DNA of 64,000 nucleotides from Omphalotus guepiniiformis (taxonomy: Eukaryota; Basidiomycota; Agaricomycetes; Agaricales; Omphalotaceae): the NCBI GenBank assembly GCA_028554645.1, contig JAQOOI010000078.1:806001-870000 (forward strand), written 5' to 3'. The translations under genes were made by a program, and so were the position numbers. Below the pieces are notes generated by a model, which was not told the origin of the DNA, ran no database searches, and saw only the letters and a list, made by a program, of their open reading frames with translations. Shown piece by piece: positions 55,001-64,000 of the stretch (position 1 is the first letter of the stretch; each line of letters opens with the position of its first letter).

Positions 55001-56027
55001 CCCAGTTGGCCCCTCCACCACCACCCCCGGCTCTCAGAGAATCTTGTGGGCGTCTGAATCCTCCGTCGAAGCCCTGCTGATTAACAGCACCCATTACGTG
55101 ATTTGCATCCTGGGTACGTGTTTGTTGCTCTGAGTTGACATCCGTAGCCGTAGCTCCTTTGAATTCACGCTGGCGAGTTCTTTGTCGTTGGGGTCTACGA
55201 TTACCCGCACGTTGACCTAAAGCTCCAGTCTGTGGGGGCTGTTGTGCACCGTGTGTATCACTATTCTCGCGTGCCACGAGGACAGGTGAATCGATGACAG
55301 TTGGAGATACACGCTGTTGCTGCTGCACCTGATCCTAATTCGGGTGTATATTAGCGCCAGACGCCAAAGTGACTCGAATACAAAGCGCTGAAAGGTGTGC
55401 CTCACCTCTGCATCGTGTCTGTATTTACAAGAATCGCCTCTACGACATGTACCGGCTCTCCATGCGAAACAAGGTTTATTCTGTTTTTGGTTCTGTTGGC
55501 GTGGGTATTGCGTTGAGGTGTTCGCCGTGTCAGACAGTGATAAAGGTACGCGGTTCTCCGATGGTACTGCCGATGTCGATGAGCCGTTCTAATGCCAATG
55601 GGTTGATCATAGCAGAGCTGTTTTCAGCAGGTTTTCATGATAAACGTACATACGATACTCACCTCGGAAGGTTCCTCGTTTGTGAAGTTCAAGCTGCCGA
55701 AAGTAATCCCGGCAGCACGTTTGGGAATCACATCGTGCCTTTGTTCAGATGTTGATGGAGAGTTCTAATGGGTCAGCGATAAGCAGAATAACTTTAGTAG
55801 CTTTCTTGATCAATGTATATGCAAAAACTCACCTGCAAACGCTCCTCGTACCTCAAAGCCAACTGGGCCCAAGTAAGCTTGGCAGCACGCTTGGGATTAT
55901 CGTGTCTCCATTTACAGCTCTCTCCAAATTTACATTGTCCTTTGAGAAAGAATTTGCACTGAGCGGGAAGTTCCTTGCTTTCGATGGTATTGTTTTGGTC
56001 TGAATTCGCGTTTGGAGGGTTCGACAT
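52098..56027 (-). CDS. CCCH / RRM-like / KH-like / RBR E3 ubiquitin ligase, copy 2
   Basis: The same architecture as copy 1, with the start at 56027 (MSNPPNANSDQNN). The two CCCH fingers are CKFFLKGQCKFGESCKWRH (about 55905-55965) and CFAWRAGTCRRGDSCKYRH (about 55410-55470). The coiled coil is longer than in copy 1 because Glu/Arg/Ala-rich units (RAEQLRIEREAQRAAQ type) are repeated. RRM-like (CRVQVKNLPLDAKRDE; VINGRRIRVERNR), KH-like and RING1-IBR-RING2 segments follow, with RING2 KKCPSCNVWIEKTEGCNHM. It also ends GWGCTVM. The RBR part is nearly identical to copy 1 while the N-terminal and coiled-coil parts have diverged. It lies in the same orientation and forms a tandem pair with copy 1. 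Introns near the 5' end are canonical. Confidence 0.9.
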
Positions 56028-57321
56028 GAAGTGTGGAAGAGAGAAGAGAGAAGAGAGAAGAAAGAACGATGATGCCACACTAAGAGCGATGATTGAACAA
56101 GGTTTATTGATCATGAGACGTACGTATAAGGTTTGCAGAGCCTGCCCTGAAGTTCTACTGAGTGACTATGTGGGTCCACGTTATGTGGGTTGAACCTTAC
56201 GGCTAGCCGCTACAATGCATGAACGATTGCTGAATAGTCGGCAGAGGCACCTGCTGCAAGCCATCTGTACCCTCCTGTGACTCCTGGGCATGAAGTATCA
56301 TCCGTTGAACCCTAGATTTGACGACGACACCTGCGAGGGCTATCGATCAAGTTCAAAATTCAAGTTGTATGCGTCCATTCCAGGCAAACTTTAATCGCTT
56401 AAGACACGTCAGTAGACTACATGATTGAGCGCAAGGATGACTCACAGAATCGGATGACGTCGACCAGCTCACTCCAGAAAGAAGTACGTGGGTCCTTGTG
56501 CCACTGTACTTGTATAAAGACGTCGTTTTATTACTGGTTTTCGACGATTAGATATCGTTGACGTTGACATTGAAAATGCCTCGAGAGTATATATCGCTGT
56601 TGAAGGAGTTCCGTTTCGTTTCATCTCTGTCTTGGCTATAGAGATGTTACTCTTCTCCAGCTCTTCGCTCAGGTTTAGCCTAATGTTCCCTTGAAGCCTG
56701 CTGGCAGTGGTAGTGAGAGATGGAATGAAATCCTGACGAAACCAAAAAAACCCGAATAACAAAATAATAATGATGTTTTTTCCGGGTTTTCTCTCCTTGG
56801 CACCCCGGGCCGTCGATCGCCACATGCTTTCCTGATGCCGGCCGGTGAGAGTCGGATGTTTTACAGCGAACACGGTTTAGTCTGCCCGTTCGTGAAATCA
56901 TTCCCCGCAAGCTTCTCATTAGCTTGTGTGTTCCCTTCTCTTTTTTCCCTTCCTAGTTTCAGTCACGAGCTCGAAGAAGAGGGAAATTCGTTGATTGGGT
57001 CAGGTTAGGTTGCTGTGAACTTTTCCGCACGACTACGACGACGACTTCGACGGGTGTTGACTCAGACCCAAGTCTGACTTCGAGGCGAATCGGCGAGATA
57101 CGATAGGCTGCGACGGTTTTACGATACACTATTCAAAGTCTTAGTATCTGTCTCAGTGTCTGTCGCTCTGCTCTTCACTTCCTCGGTATCAGCTGGTGTA
57201 CTAGCTGGGGAAAACTGGGATCCGGATTGATAGAGGGAACATCAAGCTCGGGCGACTTTTTTTCGTTCGTTCGTACCCTCGTTCGTTAGATATTTGACCT
57301 TCGAGATTTTCCTCTTACATC
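56028..57321. promoter_or_regulatory. Divergent spacer between RBR copy 2 and GH16 gene
   Basis: About 1.3 kb. The first about 450 bases partly match the flank of RBR copy 1. The part before 57322 should be the GH16 promoter and 5' UTR. No other gene was seen. Confidence 0.45.
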
Positions 57322-60300
57322 ATGGAGAAATCGACGGAGGGACAATCACAACAACTGTTATCATCCACATCACCACCACCTTCACCTGCACCTTCACCTG
57401 CACCTTCACCTGCACCGCACCTGGCAACCCAACCACGTTCAGTCTCTTCCTTCACACGAAGTCCTTTAAGCCAAAGTTCTGCTACACCAGACTCACCCGA
57501 TGCAGCCTCGGAGGGAAGGATATCTTCATCGACTCGTTCCGGGTCTAACTCCGGGTCGACTTCGTCGAGCGTGGGTTCACGAGCAACAGCAGGAGTAGGA
57601 GCAGGAGGGGCAGGAATCGGCGCAGGCGTAGGAGCAGGCGGACAGACCTCTCGACCACCTTCTAGAGGCAGCTCTATGCTCCTTCTAGGGACCCCACGTA
57701 CGACTACTGTACCAACCCCAGGTGCATACACCGACCAAGCACAAGCGCTTTCACCGTCAAGAGGCTCCATGATTCTCTACCGCTTCGCTGACGAATCAGA
57801 TTTCGTTTCCCAGCCGTCTTCTCCTACACCTCTATCCCGACGTTCGACATTTTCGAACCTCCTCGCAGCAGCTGCACCTCAAGCGAATATTCCTTCTCCT
57901 CCTTCACCACCATCACCTTTAGCAGGTGCAGACCATGTTCTCCTCCCTCCCACACCGCATTTCCGTCGTGAATCGACGCTCAGCGCTAGCTCGTCTAACC
58001 GCTCCTCGATCGTATCATTATCAGCTGATGAGTCGAAATATCCCTCAATATATGCTCCCCATGGGAGCGGGTACCTGGGCAATGGAGTTGGTCGTCCGCT
58101 CTCGACGTCTGTGGCTGGGTCAGGGGATGTAGATACTGAAAAATGGACGGGTGGGGGTAGACCAAGGACTCTGATACCCTATGTGTATGATCCACTTGAG
58201 GATGGAGATGGAGATGCGGATGGGGAAGTTGATGAGATGGATTTGTTGCATGATCCTACGATTGACGAAAAGGCTGGTAAAAAGGTCAGTTGGGTGGCGT
58301 TATATGGGTGTATGGATTCATGTGCTGACGGGGTTTGCTTTTGGTTGTGTAGGTTTTCTCGAGAGGAGGGTTGGCGGGTGGTGGAAGGTTTCCTTGGAGG
58401 GGTATAGCTAATGTTGGTTTGTTGGTTGTTATAATATTGGCGTAAGTCGTTTTTTTTTCTCTGTTTCGTTCGATATGCTCACATGTTGCTCGTAACTAGC
58501 TTAATCACTCTCTTCGTCGGCTACCCGGTCATAAGGTTCTACCATGGCCAACGATTCAACGAAGCCATTGATGGAAACATCCAGTACGCCCCCATCTTCT
58601 TTCTTCTTCTCTTCCTCTCTTATTAAACCCATGCCTCTCGCCTCCCAGAATCAACTCAACTGGTCAAGCCCCTCTCCCCGTATTCCCCTTCTCCCCAACC
58701 CTAATCGACCTGGCCACTCCCACCTCCGCACACACCCGTACAGGTTTCGACGGCGAGGACTACGATCTTGTCTTCTCCGACGAATTCGAAGTTTCCGGAC
58801 GAACATTCTACCCTGGTGACGATGCCTACTGGGAAGCCGCCGACCTATGGTATGGTTCCACTGCGGATTTGGAGTGGTACGACCCGTCGCAGGTGACGAC
58901 TCGTGATGGGCATTTGGTTATTACGATGGATTCGGCGGCTACGGTACAGAGTGGGTTAACGCAGGGATCGACGGCGCCGTTTAGTGCGGAGAGTAATCAT
59001 AATTTGACGTATAGGAGTGGAATGTTGAAGAGTTGGAATAAGTTTTGCTTTTCGAGTGAGTTGGTGGTGCTTTTTTTGCTACGTTCTTCGATCCTCCACC
59101 CCCCGCGTGCTATCTGTCTTTTTATTCGCCTTTCCTTTCCTCCTTTTCGTCTACCACACACTCACATCCTCTTCTTTACAGGCGGATACATCGAAGTTGC
59201 TATCGTTCTTCCCGGTCCAGACGCCAACACGCAGGGGTACTGGCCTGGTGCGTGGACGATGGGAAACCTGGGTAGACCAGGTTACGGTGCGACGACGGAG
59301 GGAATGTGGCCTTATACGTGAGTCCGATTCGAGGTTCTTGGATGTCTCTTTGTCTTGTTCGTCATCCTTTTCGGGCCCTTTGTCGTTTTCGTTTTTGGTC
59401 TGCAGCGGTCACGCTTGAGGTGGTCGTGTTCGAGTGACGTGGTCTGCAGAGGGTGCGGCTCGAATCTTTTGTGGTCCCTGTGGTTTTCTTAGGGTTTTGT
59501 GTTTGTGTTCGTTCTCGTGGTGTATGGGTACGACGACGAAACGCAGGGGCGTTCTTCGCTCGGTTGGCTGGATGGTCAAGGTGGAATTGATGCTTCCAGT
59601 GACGATGCTAGTGCGGTAGAAGAGAGCCTAGCTTGACGACCTATTTATGTTCGTTACGTCCTATGAGTTAACGTCATCCGATGTGGCGAAATGAGATGAG
59701 GTGTTAGCCCAGTTGTAATCCCATCTCTGTGTTGAGTATGGGTAGGGGTAGGGGCTTGAGGTGCGCGTTGAGACGGTGCATTGGTTGACTGTTGGGCCCC
59801 TTCTTTGCTTCTGTCACAGATTTGTTGCGATTTGCGGTGGGAGTTGAACGAGTGAGGCGAGGTTGTGTTGAACTGGCTGGATGCTATGAGCAGCGGCTGT
59901 GTACCTTGGACGAAATTGCAGATGGAATTCGTGGTGGTGGTGAAGAGAAAGGAAACGAAGAGAGGGTAGTGCGATACACCGCCCAGATATAGAGGTTAAT
60001 TTTAGGTCTAGAAGCGGGAAGGAGTTTTGGCGGTTATTTTTGGTGTTTTTGAATCGGGTTCAATTGCTGCGGCCCCTGCGGGACTGCGACGTTATCAAGA
60101 TGGGATATTTATAGAATGGGTCGTGGTGGGAGGAAAGGAGGCGGTAGAATGAGGGGCTGTTGAAGATTGTACCTTTCTCGTTGGATGATTTATTACCCCT
60201 TTCTCCTTCTTTTGCGCTTTTGTATCATTTTCTTCATATCACTAACATCCCTCTCCTCACAGCTACGACTCATGCGACGTCGGCACTTTCCCCAACCAAA

Positions 60301-61814
60301 CCCTCAAAGATGGTTCAGGTCCCGCTGCGGCTTTACACTCTGACCAATCGCGGTCAAAGTACAACTTCGACTTGAGTTGGTTACCGGGTCAAAGGTTATC
60401 GTAAGTCTTTTTCAATTCACTTTAGTTTGTGTTCTTATACTAATCCATATCTCTTTTTCCCCTTTTTCCCCTATACCTTTCCATCCTCCCCCCTTTGCCC
60501 TGCTTCACACACCCACCTCCAGCGCATGCACATGCCCTGCCACGTCATCGTACACCCCCGACCACCCAGGGCCGTTCCGGTCAAACTCGGGTACGTGGCT
60601 AGGAAGAGGTGCACCGGAGATCGATATCCTCGAGGCGGAGAAGGATAAAGTGACGAATGTGGGCCAGGTTGTGTCTCAGTCGGCTCAGTTTGCGCCATTC
60701 TCGCATGATTACGTCTTCTTGAACGTAAGTCCTTGCTGGGTTCTTTTTTGCGTTTTTCTTTTGTTCGAGCTTTCAATTCTTTTTCGCCACGTTGTCTCCT
60801 ATCCCTTTCTTGCTTCGCCAGTCAATATGAATCTGTACTGATCTCACGTCTCTCCAAAAATAGGACACGGAGGATGAATTCAAGATATGGGATACGAGCA
60901 AGACGAGAATAAACTCGTACCATGGAAGTGCAGTGCAGCAAGCTGTTTCGGCGTTGAGCTCGGTCCCAGACGATGGCTTTCAAGGGAGTGGGAAGCAGTT
61001 CGTTACGTATGGTACGTTCCTTCTAGTTTCAGAAGCATTAAATGGATGCTGATTTTCTTTTCTTCTTTCCCTCCTTTCTACATCGCTCCTTCCCCTCCGG
61101 CCCCACATTTCCCTACCCCTTCCTCGTTGCTTCACCCGTCGTTTCACCCGCACGCACCAGGTTTCGAATACTGGGCTGACCCCAACTCCCGCTCGGACGG
61201 ATTTATAACCTGGCAAGTCGACGGTAGTCCTACCGCTCGTATGGGCGCCGCCTCTGTCGGTCCTGACCAAGGGTCCGATGGGAGTGGTGTAGGACAGAGG
61301 CTAATACCGGAGGAGCCTATGAGTATCGTGTTGAATTTGGGAATCAGCAGTACGTCTTCACTTTCGTTCTTGGTATTCGGGTACTCATGGTGTATCGGTT
61401 GCTTCCTCTCTTTTCTTGCGTCATCTGTCTATTCATCATCCCTCCAACCTTCCGCGACTGTGATTCTGCCTCGACTAGGCAACTGGCAAACCATCGACCT
61501 ATCAACGATGGTCTTCCCCGCTGAAATGCTCGTCGATTATGTGAGGGTTTATCAACGGAAGGGACAGACGAACATTGGGTGTGATCCTAAGGGGTATCCT
61601 ACGGCTGATTATATACAGAGTCATATGGAGGCGTATGGAAGTGAGTCTTGGTTTACGCACCTACGGTTTCGTTACTGACACGTCTTCTTTCCAGACCCTA
61701 ATGCGACTGCCTGGATGTATGATAAGCCTAAGAACTCTCAGGTGGGTTTTGTTCTCAGGTAAATGTGTGTGCTTGAACTAATGCTCTTCGTGTCATCAGT
61801 ACGATGGATGTTAA
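57322..61814 (+). CDS. KRE6/SKN1-type GH16 protein (beta-1,6-glucan synthesis associated)
   Basis: A type II membrane protein. The first exon (57322-58284) encodes a long Ser/Pro/Thr- and Gly/Ala-rich cytoplasmic region starting MEKSTEGQSQQLLSS, with a tandem SPAP repeat. A single transmembrane segment follows (GLLVVIILALITLFVGYPVI; exons 58353-58441 and 58500-58583). The luminal domain carries FSDEFEVSGRTFYPGDDAYW, DLEWYDPSQVTTRDGHLVIT, YWPGAWTMGNLGRPGYGAT, the GH16 catalytic motif EIDILEAE (near 60625) and EPMSIVLNLGIS. The last exon ends YDGC at 61814. Such proteins act in the ER/Golgi to build cell-wall beta-1,6-glucan. About ten introns are present; the one at 59318-60262 is about 945 nt, far longer than the others. 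Confidence 0.92.
57366..57418 (+). repeat. Tandem 12-bp repeat encoding Ser-Pro-Ala-Pro
   Basis: Units of CACCTTCACCTG repeat about three to four times within the first GH16 exon. Confidence 0.75.
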
Positions 61815-62743
61815 AACCCTTGCCCTTTTCTCCTCCGATTCGATGATCGAAAATCCCGTATCTTCACTCCCATTATTCACTCGTTCATTCATATACCGAG
61901 ATACCGAACTCAATCCAATGCTACATACATATAACTCCATCTCACCATATTAAAATCTAAGGACTATCCGTAGCCATATGCTTATTCTTCTGTGTCGGAT
62001 CTCGAATGCTTTGCTTGCATACTTTATTCTGCTTTTCTGCCCTTCATTTCACCATTGCTGTCCACGCCATACATTTCGCAGAGTTTCCGTTTACATTTCA
62101 TCCGTATGACGGTCTGCATCGTGTTATTTCCCTTCATCATCACCATTATCATCTATCTCCCGTACCGATATGATACCATACCAAACGACAGGGGATTGGA
62201 TTGGGACATTATTCTCTCTTTCCGAGTTCGGGACTTATACATATTTATATGTCGTGCGTGTATGATATTTTCACTTCATATCCCTCACTTTCTTTTCCAC
62301 ACTCGTTATTCATTCGTACTCGCCTAGATCATCAGATTCCTTGCAGTAAAAAAACCTGTATTTCTCATTCGAGATTTTTCGTTCGTATCCTTTGCTCGCA
62401 TACCTGAATGTATACAGTACATATCTATCCCTTCCTTACTGATTGGATGTGGAGATTTCGCTTTCGCTTTGTTCCTTGGACTTCTTGATAGAAGAGAAGG
62501 CGAGTGGGGGTTGTTGACTCACATCAGCTTGTATGTGTAGCAGCAGTGGGGCATTTAATGTCCTGTTAGTGCCAGTGGTGTTCCACAGGTTCCTGAAGAT
62601 CAAGAAAGGATAGAAGTCTCTATAACTTTGGAGAGTGTAATGCAGAGCAGTGCTATGTTACTTTACAACTGACAGAGGCTGTCATCTTGAAAAATTTACA
62701 TATATAGGTATCTTCCTGTACTACTTCTTCAAAGATAATAACA
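61815..62743. other. Convergent spacer after GH16 gene
   Basis: About 930 bases. The first part is pyrimidine-rich 3' flank. AT content rises from about 62.5 kb towards the membrane-protein gene. No gene was seen. Confidence 0.5.
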
Positions 62744-64000
62744 CTACACAGATTCATCAGATTGATAAGTTGGTGGACTGTTATTGAAACCCCTTAACTC
62801 CTGCAATCGATGTAAAATCTGCAGCTCACGCAACAAGTCCTGCTCTTCCCTTTCCAGTTGCATTTCTTTACCATTTTCTGCAGGGGCAACACTTGTCTGT
62901 TGAGTGATCAGAGTCTGGGCAACATCCTGAGGGCAACATGAGTACTCTGGGGCTAATAAGAAAAGACCAGAGAAAGGATTAAACATACATGTTGTACAAA
63001 TCTATTTTGGAACTTGGTTGCTTGGGATGGAACCTGAGACGGTGGCAACTGAAAGGGCTCGACTTCTAGCATGTTGAGTGGTTCCCCCAAGGCCATGCTA
63101 ACACCAGTGCTTGTTCTGAACTTGTGTCTCATTGTGTATCTTTTATATGACACAATTAGGGCCATCAAAAGAAGAATTGCACCACCTGCAACCCCTCCAG
63201 CAATTGGGCCTATTAATTTCCTCTTGGCTTGGGCAGAGTCAGTAGAGATGCTAGTTGATGTGGATTGAAATAGAGCATTTATTGTCTGATTTGGTGGGCT
63301 GGGTGTTGGTGGGCTATTCCTCATAATCAACCAAGCAACACAATATGTAAAGATGGTATACTTACTTGGCAAAGTCAGCACCATAATAGAACCAATTGCT
63401 CACAGATGAAACACTTGGATAAAATGGGTTGTAATTAACGATGTCATTGGGACTTGGTTCACTGACATCAGATGTCAGATTTGGACTCTATAGGTCAAAT
63501 AAAGCACTAGCTGTTACCATTGTGCTTGCAGTATGTACCATCTTGAAAAGCTCAATCAAAATGAATAATAAGATTTTTTAAAACAATGAACAACAACCTA
63601 CCCATTAACTGGAGCCTGAGAATCTGACCAGAATTCTTCAGAAGAAAACATCCAAGCACCATTCATTGCAGATGAGGTATCCTTGTATGAAAAAGTGGAG
63701 ATTGTGCCAATCATGGTAAGCTGGATTGTGGTATTTTCCGGAACTGATTGATAAGTCCCATTCCACATAGAAAGCTGCAATAGGTGTGCTTGATATTGCT
63801 TTCAAGTGAAGCCAGGGAGTATCTGATGTTGTGTCATATGGTGAGCTGGAAATCAGATAAATGTATGATGTAGATATTGGCATTTATTTAACTGTAGAGA
63901 TACCTAGGTGTATCTGCATCTGGTGTTCCGTAAAAAAACCAATTGCTATATCTGGTGACAAGGTCAGTTGGGTTACTTAATTGGTAAGACAATAACAACT
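62744..64000 (-). CDS. Single-pass membrane protein, 3' part (runs off right edge)
   Basis: The C-terminal exons are visible on the minus strand. The extracellular part includes YSNWFFYGTPDADTP, SPYDTTSDTPWLHLKAI, WNGTYQSVPENTTIQLTM and FSYKDTSSAMNGAWMFSS. A Ser/Thr/Pro-rich juxtamembrane stretch follows, then KRKLIGPIAGGVAGGAILLL as the transmembrane start, a basic stop-transfer (SYKRYTMRHK), and a cytoplasmic tail ending LQELRGFNNSPPTYQSDESV at 62744. This layout is common in basidiomycete surface proteins of unknown function with a beta-sandwich-like ectodomain and a short acidic/Gln-rich tail. The beginning lies outside the window. It is AT-rich, like the OMT/UbiA region. Confidence 0.75.

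Noticed and set aside
57315..57770. Minus-strand frame of about 150 codons opposite the GH16 first exon
   Set aside because: It lies wholly opposite the plus-strand first exon, which leads in frame into a transmembrane segment and a GH16 domain; the minus frame mirrors the repeat.

Overview
The window looks like nuclear DNA of a filamentous basidiomycete, most likely an Agaricomycete. Genes are dense and on both strands. Nearly every coding region is cut by many 45-75 nt GT-AG introns. The families are typical of that class: F-box-like/LRR-type proteins, COMT-type O-methyltransferases, several P450s, a UbiA prenyltransferase, a DUF7025-type AAA ATPase, a KRE6/SKN1-type GH16 protein and a Ty1/copia element. 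No tRNA, rRNA or CRISPR array was seen. The species cannot be named from the sequence alone.

Layout. 1-1925: the 5' part of an acetyl-CoA hydrolase gene (minus), running off the left edge. 2848-13461: three paralogous F-box-like genes, with an O-methyltransferase (OMT1) between the second and third. 14352-28653: a specialised-metabolism neighbourhood holding an extended SDR reductase, OMT2, an alpha/beta hydrolase, a P450, a UbiA prenyltransferase and a second P450. 29382-38176: housekeeping or signalling genes (a small probable mitochondrial protein, a dienelactone hydrolase, a kinase-domain protein with an unknown N-terminus, an AAA ATPase). 38177-41283: gene-poor, with a broken small cysteine-rich secreted protein. 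41284-56027: a tandem duplication of a CCCH/RRM-like/KH-like/RBR E3 ligase, split by a recently inserted copia retrotransposon (45224-50958). 57322-61814: a KRE6/SKN1 GH16 gene. 62744-64000: the 3' part of a single-pass membrane protein gene running off the right edge.

The UbiA protein (NDxxDxxxD and DxxYxxxD motifs), two methyltransferases, two P450s, an alpha/beta hydrolase and a reductase would together suit a prenylated and O-methylated aromatic (meroterpenoid-like) product. No PKS, NRPS or terpene synthase lies in the window, so the prenyltransferase would be the core enzyme or the cluster would rely on an aromatic acid made elsewhere. Much of this neighbourhood (about 7.5-10.4 kb and 16.3-26.3 kb) is visibly more AT-rich than the rest.

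The most notable observations are: (1) the gag and pol frames of the young copia element meet at CTT-TGA-C, a +1 frameshift-type heptamer; (2) both RBR E3 ligases end in an apparent CaaX prenylation box; (3) OMT1 has lost the standard donor of its last intron but a pair of cryptic sites would restore frame; (4) the three F-box genes share a 25-nt microexon whose acceptor is changed in the third gene. All gene models with introns were worked out by eye from reading frame, GT-AG sites and paralogue comparison.
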